DNA of 64,000 nucleotides from Nelumbo lutea (Eukaryota > Streptophyta > Magnoliopsida > Proteales > Nelumbonaceae): assembly GCA_022828595.1 (NCBI GenBank), contig JAKGHH010000004.1, forward strand, positions 54,338,422-54,402,421, written 5' to 3'. Positions 1-12,002 of this stretch are shown piece by piece. Both the position numbers and the translations under genes were made by a program. The stretch's first letter is position 1, and each line of letters opens with the position of its first letter. Below the pieces are notes generated by a model, which had not been told where the DNA came from, searched no databases, and saw nothing but the letters and a program-made list of their open reading frames with translations.

Positions 1-95
1 GAGGAGAGAGAGAGAGAGGGGGAGGGGGGAAGAAAATACCCCTACCTTAAGACTTAGGAGAGAGAGAGAGAGAGAGAAACGAAAAATAACAAATA
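1..95. repeat. GA-rich simple repeat
   Basis: Two (GA)n tracts (about 4-29 and 57-77) are separated by a G-rich linker. Low-complexity purine DNA with no coding signal. Confidence 0.85.
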
Positions 96-149
96 AAAAT
101 AAAAGAAAATAGTGATTAGTTTTGGTGGTAAAAGTGGTTATTTTTGTGA

Positions 150-325
150 TATTATTGTAATATTTTGAAAATATAGGGTCACATACGCAATGCCAAAAGA
201 ATGTCATGATCAATTTTGATGGCATTGTTATAATATTTTGAAAATATAAGGTTATACACACAATGCACAAAGAGAGCAATGATTACTTTTGTCGACACAA
301 TTATAATATTTTGAAAATTCAATGT
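150..325. repeat. Three-copy AT-rich tandem repeat, period about 75 bp
   Basis: The motif TAATATTTTGAAAAT recurs near 157, 232 and 303. Between copies there is a similar stretch with a CACAATGC or ACGCAATGC block. The third copy is partial. From 326 to 757 I see only AT-rich sequence and a GTTTGGTT-containing MITE-like edge near 545, with no gene. Confidence 0.6.
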
Positions 326-867
326 CGTGAGAATTGATTATTGTAATTTTTTTGAACTTAGATTCCATTAATTTCTTAAGTGAAGAGGTTGTCTTTAGAT
401 TCCATTTAATCAATTGCATAAATTCATGTGCGCAACAAAGCCGAATATAGATGTGGGATGTCTTATGGCACCAATACATAACTTAAGTGTTGAAATATTT
501 TTATATAGAACAACCATTATCTTGTCTCATACATATCTTATGGCCCGTTTGGTTCGCGATCTGAACTGGAATCAGATCGGAATGGCCTATTTCACTTGCC
601 ATGGGAATTGGAATCGGATTCTAATTTATGTTGTTTGGTTCATTAAGAGGTTGGGATTGGGAATTGGTCAAATTACACAAGTAGGATCGCTTGATAATGG
701 AGGTGGAGGTAATCAATGTGAAAAAAGAGAAAGCCTCAACTCAAGCATTAATTAATGCTTGTGATCAAAGTGTGAGAAAAGATGAAGCCCAATTGATCAC
801 TTGTCGAATGGAGGATAAATAGGACTGCATGAGAATGGAGAATGAGGAGGTAATCATTAATACTTAT

Positions 868-1814
868 GTAGTGAGAATGGGCCATACTTTTCATATTCAG
901 CCCCGGCGGTTTCAAGCTGATCTCCCGCTAACTTCTCTCTACTCTGTTCTTATTCATCTTGTGAGGAGGTGATTACATTTGCATTTTTACATTTTCCAGT
1001 TTTAAATTTTTTTTTATTATTATTTTTTCTTGAGTCTGGCATGAATGAGTTCTAGATGCAGATTCCAATAGGTGTCTTTAGTGTGTTTAGGCTTGTATTC
1101 ACAGATAACATCTTCCTTCCTAGTGTTAACCTTCAGCTTCATCCTAGTATTGGCACAATGGTCAACCTACAACTAGATAGACTAAACCTATATTTTTCTC
1201 TCCTCACTACTCACCATAGCATATGCCTGAGACAGTCACATCATCCTTTGTTAAAACATTTTGCCTCACAATATCATACTCCAAGTTGAGTTCGTTGAGG
1301 AACTCAAAGACCCGCTTTCTCTCCACTGACTTCCTATATGTTTCTGTATCCTTTGTGTAATCCCTAACTAGGTTGCAAAAGTTGTTGATTGATCAATCGA
1401 TTAGTTCTCCATACACATTATGTATGGGCAAAGAAAAGAGAAAGAAGTCAAAAGTGAGAACCCACTCTATATCAAGTTGAGAAATACACCAACAATAATT
1501 CAGAAAATATAGGAAAAAAAGAAAGAAATGAAGAGAAAGGAGAAAAAAGAGGTTTCAGCAATAGGTTGTGGAAGAAGAGGAGAAGGGAAGAGAGAAAAGA
1601 AGAGTTTGAACCTCTCTCTCTAGCCCCCTTGATCTCTTTTATTAACTTAATTCTAAAATTAAATACAATTACTTGGATGCCCTTAATGGGGCAGCCAGCA
1701 CTAAAGAAATAATTAAAGAAAACAAAACAAAGCCCATAACTAACAAGCATAACCTTAAACACTACTTAAAAGAAATAAAAAAACACTAAGCCCCATTCGG
1801 CCCATTCTCACTAC
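868..1814. repeat. Region bounded by perfect 16-bp inverted repeats, inside direct repeats
   Basis: GTAGTGAGAATGGGCC at 868-883 has an exact reverse complement at 1799-1814. Just outside lie two direct copies of a roughly 57-bp block, 758-815 and 1817-1873, both starting CTTGTGA and ending AAATGGAGG or GAATGGAGG. The loop carries no protein I recognise. This may be a non-autonomous DNA element or a rearranged duplication. Confidence 0.5.
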
Positions 1815-1873
1815 AACTTGTGACCAAAGCGTGAGAAAAGAGGAAGTTGAACTGATTACCTATCAAATGGAGG

Positions 1874-2385
1874 CAGAAATCACCTCAAGCAAGCCACACT
1901 TTCAGACCAAACCCATTTGAAACTTTTAACAATTTCTTAACTCAAGCACACTTAAGTTTCACCTTTAGATTTTTAAGGGTCATTTACTAGAACACCCCTA
2001 TAATTTTATAAATTTACTTAAACCTAACTTATGGTTTTCATTTTACTAAAACACCCCCTATAGTTTGCAACCTATTTACTTTTTCTTTTTCTTTTTTTTT
2101 TGAGGCAAATGCAACCTATTTACTTAATCAACTTTTACTAACAAGTGTTTATTTTGCCATCTAAAAATAGTGACATAATCACCTAAATTTTGTAGAAAAT
2201 GTTCAAGGGCATGGGCCTATGATTATTTATTCCAAAAGTACCACTAACTCTTCTTCATACATAAAAGAAAATTGACCAAATAGATCCAAAAAATGTGCTT
2301 GCTCATGTTTTATCAAGGGTAAAAATGGTATTTTCATTTTTAATTACTTTTGATTAAATTTATTCAAATGAAAATTAATTAGAAC
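1874..2385. other. AT-rich intergenic DNA, nothing recognised
   Basis: Low-complexity AT-rich sequence with homopolymer runs. No ORF of interest and no clear repeat structure. Confidence 0.6.
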
Positions 2386-2625
2386 CAAGGTTTTTAAAAC
2401 TGACCCGGACAATGAACCGGTCAGGGGTCCGATTCCCGGGTCGAATGGTCTGCCCGTTCTGACAAAAAAATAAAAAAAAAATTAAAAAACGGTCAAAACC
2501 ATTGAACAGTTCAAATGATTCAACCGCCTGGATCAGCAGTCTGTTGACCAAATCAATATTTTTTGGCAAAAATCCGATTTTAGGGAAAAATGGAACCAGT
2601 CACTTGGCCTTACTCCTCCTCATAG
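2386..2625. mobile_element. hAT-type MITE, one end only (CAAGGTTTTTAAAAC family)
   Basis: It starts with the same terminus (CAAGGTTTTTAAAAC) as the complete copy at 15485-15803, and contains the same internal phrases (GGTCCGATT, TTGACCAAAT, a TTTTTGGCAAA block). The opposite terminus is missing, so it is truncated or decayed on the right. Confidence 0.6.
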
Positions 2626-4381
2626 TAGGGATGGTATATGATAAGCCTTCAATCAGCCTACCAACCATATGCTATTATCTTTCTGTTTTATTTTATTCAT
2701 TCATTCATTTGTCAGGGTTCAGGTTGACGGATCCCAACCAAATTAGTTGAATTAGGTTGCTTTCGGATTGACATTTACTCACATATACAATATATGCGAA
2801 AATGAATTGTTTAGAGAAAAGATAAAAGACATAGGGCCCCAAAAGGAGAAATTTGTGCCTTTACAGGGAACTTTCAACCAACCAAACCCCTCTCTCTCTC
2901 TCTCTCTTTGCTAGATTTTTTAACTCAAAATGATAGTAAGGTATAGAGCTTACATTAAAGGGAAAATCTATGATGCTGGAAAGATATGATAACGAAAAAG
3001 GGTTTTTGATTAATCACAACCCTCTCTTATCAATTTTGGTGAAAACCCACTTGATTGGTTTCTATTTTTTATGCTGCTAGTTGATTGGTTGTAAGTTTTC
3101 AAATATCATCTTTCTGGTATCATAGTCGAACCCTATAATAAATAATTCCACGTAAGGTATAGAGTTGATGTGCACTGAGGAAGAAAAGCATGTTTATCGG
3201 TTACATGGTCCCATTCTGTTGAAACTTTTGGACCGTTCAGGTTGCCCACAAAATTTTAGGGGTGCAACTTGGGTGGATTGGGGCTGAACTTTTGTCAAAA
3301 TTTGAATGGTTTCGACCTGAAGCCCAACCTCAAAATAGTATAAAATGCTAACTCGGACCAACCCTAATTGCACCCCTATCTACAAAAATTATCGGGTAAG
3401 AAAAACAACAAAATCTATGATACATTGTATAGCAAACAAAAGTTTATTTTTTTTTTTTATATTTTCTTATTAAGTCGCCTGTTCAAAAGGTTAAAAGCCA
3501 TATACCCATACTAGCCAAAGAGCGATGATCAGATGAGAAAATTCTGGTTGAGAAAACTGCAATGACCCTACCTTGTGGGGTACACAAAATTTAAATGGTA
3601 GGCAAGTGGGTTTTCAAGGAATCATTCAACTTAAAAGCTTAAGCTAGGTTTCTGAGTAGGTAAACTTGGACAAGAACAGGCCCACCCATACCTTGTGTTA
3701 AAATTTAATTGATTATAATAAAGGCAATAAGGATCAAACACTAGATCACTTGGTCCACAGACTCTAATATCATCTCAAAGAACCATTCAACTTAAAATCT
3801 TAAATTATTAGGTGAGTTTTTTTAATAGGTTTTTATTCTCTAACAAATTAGGTTTCACATTTTAAGAAAAAAAAATTGTCCCATTTGTGCTCTAAATGAC
3901 CATCTCTCCCCCACTTCTCATTTTTCTTGTGTTCCCTCCAAAGAAAGTAATTTTTTTTTCCTTCAAACTTCTGTAAATTACAAAATGTATGCATTAATTT
4001 CCTTAATTTTTCCTGTTTATTTCTTTGTTGTTGTTTCTCAGAAGTCATTTTCATCTATTATTTAATTTATTTTCCATCCATTCCTCCCGGTTTGGAATAG
4101 TATATATGTACGCTGAACATTGGAACTAGGAAGAATAATTCAATCACTCCAACCATTTGCAAATTCGGTTGCAAATTTTGAAAATTCAACCTGCATTTAT
4201 GGCTTGAGGAGTTGATATAAAGAAAATTCTAACATTTTCGGAACAGGCCTCTCTTACCACATTCTTTGTACTAGGCATCATTTCGAGGATGGAGACGGCA
4301 TTTAATGGATCAGAATTTTAGTTTTCTTTCTTTCTTTCTCTCTCTTATTTTTATTTTTATAAGCTAATTAATTAAGGCTTG
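2626..4381. other. Intergenic DNA without recognised genes
   Basis: Contains a short (CT)n at about 2889-2908 and several decayed AT-rich stretches. Short ORFs here have no recognisable domain and look like chance frames. Confidence 0.55.
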
Positions 4382-4389
4382 CATATGGT

Positions 4390-4838
4390 TAGGGGTGGCC
4401 ATGAGCCGATCTCTTCATACTCAGTTCGTGAAAAGCTTGGCTCGATTCGATTTCAATCAAAGTTCAAGTTGAGCTTGAATTAATAAATCTCGGCTTGTGA
4501 GTCGAGCTCAAATAGCTATATACATACATACATACATACATACATATAATAATAATAAAAAAAAATAGTATATATATAATATTTTTGTTTTTATATATAA
4601 TAATAACTAATTATTATAATTCTTAATTTTTTAAATATCAAATAAAAAATATTTTTATATATATTTTTTATTTTTATAAAACATTTTTCTCAAGTTGAGC
4701 TCGAGCTCGAGCTTATGAGCTTTTGACTCAAGTCGAGCTCAAGCTCAAGGTTCTAGCTCAAGCTCGAGCCCGAGCTCATGCCTTGTACTACCTTGGTGAG
4801 TCAAGCTCAAATAGCGGCTTCGCTCGAATCAACCCCTA
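4390..4838. mobile_element. hAT-like MITE with GAGCTCGAGCT-rich interior
   Basis: Termini TAGGGGTGG and CAACCCCTA are inverted repeats. The flanks CATATGGT and GATATGGC match at 6 of 8 positions, as expected for an aged 8-bp hAT duplication. The interior is full of GAGCTCGAGCTC and AAGCTCGAG motifs around an AT-rich core with a (CATA)n run at about 4522-4545. A related element lies at 36785-37330. Confidence 0.65.
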
Positions 4839-4854
4839 GATATGGCCTTAAACA

Positions 4855-5427
4855 AAATGGAATGGTGAAATAGGGTTCATGTAGCCAACCCCATATAATT
4901 GGAAAAGGCTTGAAAGATGATGATAAACTAATGATTTGGGCTTTATTTTTCAATCTTTTATTTTTCTAAGCTAATGGCTTAAGCTTGGATTAGTATTAAA
5001 TAGAATGGAATGACAAAATAGGATTCATGTACCTGCCCCATGTAGTTGGGACTTGGGATAAGGCTTGAATGATAACTACAATGAAGATAATGACTAGGGG
5101 CTTTACTTATTTATTTTTTCTTTTATTTTTCTAGGCTAATTATTTAAGCTTGGATATCAATAAATAGATCAGAATGACAAAACAGGATTCATGTAGCCAA
5201 CCCTATATAATTGAATAAGACTAATAATAATGATGATGACGAAGCAAGCGATTTAGGCTTTTTTTCTACCCCATATAATTGGGGTAGGCCATAATGATGA
5301 TAATGATGAAACTAATGATGCAGGCTTGGATATGACAATAAACAGAACAGAATGGTAAAATGTGATTCATGTAGCCAATCCCATACAGTTGGGATAAGAG
5401 TTAGATGATGATGATGAAAATAATGAC
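4855..5427. repeat. Four-copy tandem repeat of about 150-180 bp with GATGAT tails
   Basis: The block GATTCATGTAGCCAA (or close variants), followed by CCCATATAATTGGG and an AAGGCTTG/GATGATGAT tail, recurs near 4877, 5031, 5187 and 5366. The tail, a TTGGGATAAGGCTT-like phrase followed by a trinucleotide repeat, resembles the 3' ends of some plant retroposons. That assignment is tentative. Confidence 0.6.
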
Positions 5428-5430
5428 TTA

Positions 5431-5621
5431 GGCTTCATTTGAATAAATTTTTGCTTTTGAGCTTTGGGCTTTGAAAAGCAAAATTGAACTAAAAAAATAT
5501 CTTGAGCATTTTGGTAAGAGTTGATTTAAAAAAAAAAAATTATAATCTGAAGTCAAAACATTTTTATTCCTAAAATTTGGGATTTAAAAACAAAAATCCT
5601 TAGACTTATCCAAATACAACC
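5431..5621. mobile_element. Tourist-like MITE with TTA target duplication
   Basis: GGCTTCATTTGAATAA at the left pairs with TTATCCAAATACAACC at the right. TTA flanks both sides (5428-5430 and 5622-5624), matching the 3-bp duplication of PIF/Harbinger elements. It has no coding capacity. Confidence 0.65.
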
Positions 5622-5950
5622 TTATTTATTGGATAGAAAAAAAAGGCCTGAGATTTCATTATGGCTGTATTTGATCTGAAAGAAAATAAGAAAGAAACAA
5701 AAAAAGGTGAAAAGGTTGTTAAAGAATTTCACAAAATTTTCTAATAAATTTCTTTCAAATTTCTATTTCTCTCGTCTCTTATTTTCTACCAAACCAATAA
5801 AGTCGGGTCTCCAACCCTCTATCAAGAAACATACATGGCACAAAATCCAATGACCAAATCTTGCTGATTTTTTTGGTAGACGAGAAAAACATAAAAAAAA
5901 AAGAAACAAAGCACAACAAATCACCCATATGATAAGAGATAATTAAGAGC

Positions 5951-6435
5951 TAGCGGTGTAAATCAGGCCGTGCTGGATCGGCATGGCATAGCTCACATGC
6001 GGCACGTGCAAAGTGTGTGCTGTATCGTGTCAGCTTGCGAGTTAAGTCAAGCTGTGCTTCCCTCCCCTGAGATATTTTGGGGGGTTGGCCCGGCATGGCC
6101 CACAGTCTGAGCCTGTGTGGGTTCATGCCATGCCACAGGCTGGGCTAATCCACGAGGCCGGGCCAAACCATGTTTTTTTTTTTATTTTTTAAAAAATAAT
6201 GAAAATTTTAACATAAATTAAAAAATATATACAAAAAACGAAAAAAAATCTTAAATTTTTATTTTATATGAATTTTGAGGTATACAATTGTTTATATATA
6301 CAATAATAAAATGGAATAGTATAATATATTTGAAAATAAAATTATATATATTAATATATTATATAATATATATATAAACATATATGAGTCGTGCTAGGTC
6401 GGGCCATGGGCAGCACGGTCCGATTTACACCTCTA
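5951..6435. mobile_element. hAT-like MITE with GGTGTAAATC termini
   Basis: TAGCGGTGTAAATCAGGCC at the left pairs with the reverse complement of GGTCCGATTTACACCTCTA at the right. The core is AT-rich, with GGCC-rich arms. Flanks TTAAGAGC and TTAGCAGC match at 6 of 8 positions. From 5622 to 5950 nothing else is recognised. Confidence 0.6.
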
Positions 6436-6598
6436 TTAGCAGCGCATCCCTACCAGCCACTATTACGAAAGCAAAACACCACAACTTGTTGAGCAACCCG
6501 TGGCCCGGCCTGATTTACACCTCTATTAGCAGCACATCCCTACCAGCCACTATTACGAAAGCAAAACACCACAGCTTGTTGAGCAACCCGATTAGCAT
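6422..6598. repeat. 90-bp tandem duplication of the MITE right end and flank
   Basis: The block starting GATTTACACCTCTATTAGC at 6422 and again at 6512 is repeated almost exactly, including the CACCACAACTTGTTGAGCAA stretch. The duplicated unit covers the MITE terminus plus its downstream flank. Confidence 0.85.
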
Positions 6599-7459
6599 TC
6601 CTGCTAATCCAACTAAAAGATATTGCCTGAAATCTTTGAGCTAGTCTCCCAATATCTCTTAAAATTGGCCAAACTTTTGAAAGATCTTTTTTTCCGAATC
6701 TTGGGATATGTCTAAGATAAGCCCTTGGAATCCGACTTGGCAATGAAAGAAGTTACTCCACAGCTCAACGCTTCAACTAAGAGGGTGTTCTATAGCATAA
6801 ATGAGAAATTGGGTAGTGTTTTTCCATCCACACCACAAAAACAAACCACACCCCAACAAAGTAATTATTCTACACCATGGACAAAAATGTGCGGACTGAT
6901 CCATAGCACACCTCCATGGGCATTCTGCAAGGTGTGGTATATTTCAGTCTACACATTGTATTTAATTCCATGCATCTCAACTACAACATTTGAGATAACC
7001 TATGTTGTTAATCATTAAAAAATAATATTTTTTTGTAATACACACAATAGAAAAATATTAAGTAAATTTCTAAGAATTTTAATAGTTAATAAAAATAATA
7101 TCATTAATAATTAATAATATTAAATAACAAATAATGATATTAATATTAATTAAAAACGAGTAGTAATATTAATGATAATTGATAATATTAACAACAACTT
7201 TAATAATATTTAATAAGAATTAATAATATCAATAACAATTAATATTAATAAAAGTAATATTTGAAACTTAATCATTAATAAAATAATATTAATATTAATT
7301 AATAAACATGAATAGCATTGCCGAGTGGTTCAAACAGAGAAGAGTATTATAGTATGAGAATAAACAAATGATGAATACTTACTAGTTACCATCAATGATC
7401 TGATGCAGCAGTGGTTGGAGGAGGAGTGGCAAGTGGTTCAAACTAGGTTTGTTAGTAAT
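6599..7459. other. Intergenic DNA with an AATAAT/ATTAAT low-complexity block
   Basis: 7020-7310 is almost entirely AATATT/AATAAT/TTAATA low-complexity sequence. The rest holds no recognisable gene. Confidence 0.6.
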
Positions 7460-7930
7460 ACCCGAAAATCCAAGGCCAGATCTAACATCCGATCTGATTA
7501 TCTTAGATTCAAATGATGTATTTATGTAATTGGATCGGATTTGGATGTTACAATCTACATCCGATTAATAATCAGATTGGATTCATATTTGACCCCATCC
7601 GATCCGATTAAAATGTGAAACCAATTATTATAATATTTATTAATTTTAATATATAAATTTTATATAATTATATTTAAAATTATAAAAATGTATTATATTA
7701 TATATGAATTTATATGCAATAATTTAGTATGTTATATTTATATTAAATTATTGTATATAAAAGTTGAAAAATAAATAAATTTTATTTTTCTGGTATTTTA
7801 GAAAATTTATAGCAAAGTCGAATTAAATTCGGATCCGATCCGAGTCCGTTAGGATTTGAATTCGAATCCAAGCCGATTGGATTTAGATGTAGGTTCTCAA
7901 TAATTGGATTGAATGTGGGTTTTATTGCAT
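7460..7930. mobile_element. Probable MITE, ATCTAACATCCGATC-type arms
   Basis: The left arm (ATCTAACATCCGATC) pairs imperfectly with the right arm GATTGGATTTAGAT. The arms contain repeated GGATCCGATCCGA-like motifs and the core is AT-rich. Exact boundaries are uncertain. From 7931 to 8440 I see no gene. Confidence 0.45.
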
Positions 7931-8442
7931 CTGATTTGAGTGCAGTCATAGTTCAAATAGAGAAGAGTAGCAATGGCGAGTAGAGAAAAATAACAACGGT
8001 GAGCTCACAAAGAAAATGTTGCAATTGTAAAAAGAAAAGAGATCTTATACTAGGGTTAAACATCCATGCAAAGTATGGGATTGTTATTCCATATGCAAAA
8101 CAGTGTGGTGTAGATGCTTCCATGAGATAAACCTGTAGATGAGAAAATGGACTACCAATCCAAGAGATAGTGTAGATCAATCCACACTACAGCCAACCAA
8201 ACGCATGGCATAGAGGTGGTGTAGGTTGAAACTGAATATATCATGGCCAATCCACACCACATAAATATCTTCGACAATTGCTTCTAGAATTAAATAGATG
8301 AAAGGAAACCAAACTACCCCCACCGCCACTAGAGTACCATTAGAATTTAACTTTACATAACCCAAAGGAGGTCTTCTCCAGCTATAAGATCTCAAGTCTG
8401 GACTTTGACGAATCAGGTGATGGAATAACCTCACACCACTCT

Positions 8443-8480
<38 letters not shown>

Positions 8481-8481
8481 C
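8443..8481. repeat. (TG)n(AG)n compound microsatellite
   Basis: A TG run is directly followed by a GA run. Confidence 0.95.
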
Positions 8482-8519
8482 CTTTTTCATAATCTTGTAA
8501 GAATGATCCTTCTTACCTT

Positions 8520-8852
8520 GGAAAATCAACTCATTTTTAGATTTCCATTTTGAACCGTCATTGACCCAGATGGTCAGACAGTTTAACCCGAGAACCATCC
8601 AGGCAACCAGTTCCCTTTTACCCCAAACCCGGTCCCTGGCCAAAAATCATTGAATTGGTCAACGACCCATTGACTCGGGCAGTTGAATCGTCAACCCATT
8701 CAACAGTTTTTTGCCATTTTTAAATTTTAATTTTTTTTATTTTTTAATTTATTTGTCAAAATGGGTCGTCCATTCGGACAGGGCAGTCGAACCACCGACC
8801 AAAAACCGATGGCCATAACGGTTCCGATTCCAAATCATTTTTTAAAACATTG
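8520..8852. mobile_element. hAT-type MITE copy, right end clear
   Basis: The right terminus TTTTTTAAAACATTG matches the end of the complete copy at 15803. Internal phrases such as AATTGGTCAACGACC and CCATTCGGACAGGGC resemble the other copies. The left boundary is not clear. Confidence 0.5.
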
Positions 8853-9349
8853 TCCAAATCAACCAACAGACTATTGCTATTATAATCTTCCAAATCAACT
8901 CATTTTTGCACTAGGGGGCATGAATCACGATATGTGAACCAAAAACCATAGTGATTTTGATTGTGCACTACATATTAGGCAAGAATCACCATTAACAACA
9001 TGTCTTTCCTTTAGCTTCGCAAGCATGGGGATTGATCCTTTTACACATCTCCAATAAAAAATTGAACTTTTGAGGTAGTCTTAAGTTTCCAAGTATTTTT
9101 TTGGGTATTTTGCAATGGAGAAGAGAGGGAATAATTTAGATTAACACTTATAAGCCTTCTTACAGAGCCAAGAGATAAGCTGATTTAACAACAAGCTTAT
9201 CATATTTTGACATCTTGTACGTCCTACTCCATTGACTAGCTCATAAGTATCTACAAGATTGCCTTCACCTCCTTTTCTACGAACACACTTCTGAGAATAT
9301 CTACCTTCCAAGTTCGAGCTTGTTGGTTTATGAGTTGAGATACCTTTAA

Positions 9350-9789
9350 GGCTCTATTTGCTTTTCTGAAAGTTACTCGAGTAAATGCATTTACCCAAGT
9401 AAGTGTTTCCCAGGAAAGACTTATTCGAGTAAGTACATTTACCCATGTTCTTTTATTTCCCATGTAAATAAAGCAATGACCATTTTATCCATAAATATCC
9501 AAATATTAGAAGGGGCACTTTTGTCCCATTCAAGTGTTGGAAACTCCCCCCCCCCCCAAGTGGGAAAGTTATTTACCCACCTAAGAGATGGGTATCACTT
9601 ACCTGGGTTAGTGATAGTTAGGAAAATAAACTTTTCCTGGTCCCCACATAAATCTGAAAAAAGAACATGGGTTTCTTGTTCAATGGGAATCAAAATCCCA
9701 TTGACCAACTTTCCCCCCTCTCAAAATCCAGAAAAAGAATGCCCCCTAAAATTTGAGGATTGGGAAGTTTCTCAAATTAAATTATGAAA
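9350..9789. repeat. Inverted-repeat element with CCCATGTTCTTT arms
   Basis: CCCATGTTCTTT at about 9441-9452 pairs with AAAGAACATGGG near 9660. The left part also holds repeated ACTCGAGTAA/TTCGAGTAAGT and TTTACCCA motifs. A C-run lies near 9547-9557. Probably a decayed MITE; termini not resolved. From 8853 to 9349 nothing is recognised. Confidence 0.4.
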
Positions 9790-11960
9790 TGAGGCAAATC
9801 TAGAACCCACAGGTCTTTCTAAACATTAATATCTACTCAAAAACCAACTCTCCATATCACACCATTTTTCAAGAGATCTCTACCATAGAGAATACTTCTC
9901 CATGCCCAAGATGGATGAGAGCCAATATTGAGGCTTTCCAAAAAGAAACAACATGGGAAATAAATATTTTTCAAGACCTTTGCCAACATCGTGTTATGAT
10001 TTTTCAGCAAGCCCCAAATTGTTCCTCCCTTAGATTTAGGGAGACAAAGGTCCTTCTAAGCTACCTAATGAATCCTCTCATCTCTTATTCTTTTGGCCCC
10101 AAAGAAAACTGGCCATTGCCCTGTTCATCTTTTTATAGACATCATTTGGAAATCAGAAATGCATCGTTGAATAGATAGGAGAGGTTGAATATAAGGCTGT
10201 AATAAGAACTTTTTAACTACAATTGTAAGTTTCCAGGAGTCTACTTTTGACAAAATTGAAGAGAGTATGTTTGAGAAGTGCTCAAATTTGTTTCTTCCCA
10301 TCATCGTTGGAACTCCCAAGTAATTTGCTTTGATTTTTCCTTGAGGCATCATTGGTTCAATTCTCATTCTTACCCAAGATGAAATTCTAAAATGGATAAA
10401 AACAGGTAAAAATAGGCAGAATGAGAAAATATTGCTATAAATCAAACACTTTTTTTCCTAAAAATGAATTCTTTTCAAACTAACAAGTGTCCTATCTTGC
10501 TCATTTTCATTCTTCAAAAAAAAATGTCCCGGTATTCATAAACCGCCAGCCTAGGTCTCCAAAACGGTTGGCATAGATGTTTACCAATGGATGGCCAATA
10601 ATCAATGTTTACCAATTGTCATAAATGTTTTGTAAAAGTGCTTTCGTAAAATTACTTTTGTGAAAGTACTTTCATAAAAGTATTGTCATAAAAGTGCTTT
10701 CATATTTATAAAAGTGCTTTAATGTAAAAGTACTTTTGTAAATGTGCTTTCATAAAAGTACGTTTGTAAAAGTGCTTTCATGTAAAAGTACTTCTGTAAA
10801 AGTACTTTTATAAAAGTGCTTTCACAAAAGTAAACATCTATGGCAGCAGTTTTATAGGCAAAGTTTCCTCAAAGAATGAAAATGAGCAAGGTGGGGCATG
10901 ACTATTTTTAATGGTGCAGGCTACTCAATTTTTGTGCTATGGGGTTGATTTTTCATTCTAAAAAGAATGTAGCCCATGGCAAGAATTTCGAAATCAAATA
11001 CTCTAATGTTATTTCCTTGCCCTTTTTGCCTAGAATGAGTAAGAATTAAAAGAATGAGGCCCAAAGCAGTGAACCAAAGTGCTCTCTACGTTTTATATTC
11101 TTACCTGTGCATGAGTTATTGAGTTAAATGACTAGAGAGCTGATCTAAAATGTAGAATTGATTTAAGTCAACCTTTGTAAAGAGAATGCAATCATCTGCA
11201 TATAGAAGATGGGTGATGGTCAAAACTATGTGGCTCAAGGAAAGACCTTGAAGATTTAGATTTGCAACATTCGTTTTAATAATTCCCAATAGGCATTACA
11301 TGATACAAACAAAAAGGTACGGGGAAAGAGGGTCCATTTGTTTGGTTGAATGAATCCTCTAACAATGGCATTTAGAAGCAATGAATATGATACAGAGAAA
11401 ATGTAGGCCATCATCACTTTCACCCATTTTTTAGCAAAGCCAATTGTCGCATGATTTGCTTCTAGCACCTTCTAGTTCATACTATCATATGCCTTATGCA
11501 TATATAATTTGATTGCCATTGCATATGATTTCTCTTTGGACTTTTTCCTAAGTAATGAAAAGCCTCATGGACAATTCTTATATTATCAGATATATTTCTA
11601 CCATTTAGAAAAGCACTTTGAGGGTCCTCAATTATATTATTTAAAACTAGCCTTAAGTCTATTTACCATGACCTTTGCATAAATTCAATAAATCACGTTA
11701 CATAAGGAAATTGGCTTGAATTGCTCAACTGAGTAAAATTTACATCCGAAGGGACTTGTTCATTGTTAAACCTGAATTGGAAAGAGACAATGATATATGC
11801 TCTTACTGTGTTCTAGAACTTGTGAAAAAACTCTCCATTAATACCATCTAAACCCAGCTGCATTTATAATCTCTTCTACTAAAAGAGAGGCACATAACAT
11901 CTCATTCTGCCTTGCAAAAATATAAGAGGTAATGTAATTACACACTTCCCCTACGTCTTG
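9790..11960 (-). pseudogene. LINE (non-LTR retrotransposon) ORF2 fragment
   Basis: Read on the minus strand, the fragment carries reverse-transcriptase pieces in the usual LINE order, in shifting frames. Near 11850 is the DGINGEFFHKF block, near 11710 a PISLCNVIY-like block (frame-shifted), near 11400 GFAKKWVKVMMA, and near 11170 the catalytic YADD box (HLLYADDCILF). After an interruption at about 10360-11060 come the downstream pieces: a NYLGVP block near 10330, then the connecting region and an RSILYGRDLLK-like piece near 9870. There are many stops and frameshifts and no endonuclease domain, so it is dead. The interruption is a separate inverted-repeat element. Confidence 0.8.
10360..11058. 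mobile_element. Inverted-repeat element with an AAAGTGCTTT minisatellite core, inserted in the LINE
   Basis: It splits the LINE reading frame. Inner arms TTGCTCATTTTCATTCTT (near 10498) and AAGAATGAAAATGAGCAA (near 10874) are exact inverted repeats. Further out, CATTCTTAC-type motifs near 10368 and 11035 pair loosely. At 10628-10835 the core is a run of alternating AAAAGTGCTTTCAT and AAAAGTACTTTTGT units, about 14 bp each and partly self-complementary. It has no coding capacity. Outer boundaries are approximate. Confidence 0.6.
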
Positions 11961-12002
11961 AATCCTAAGAGTTTGTTCTCAGTGAACAAAGCACCATTGC
12001 TA

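Noticed and set aside
10625..10836. CRISPR-like array
   Set aside because: The regular AAAGTGCTTT/AAAGTACTTT units have no unique spacers, and the setting is a plant nuclear genome. It is a minisatellite.
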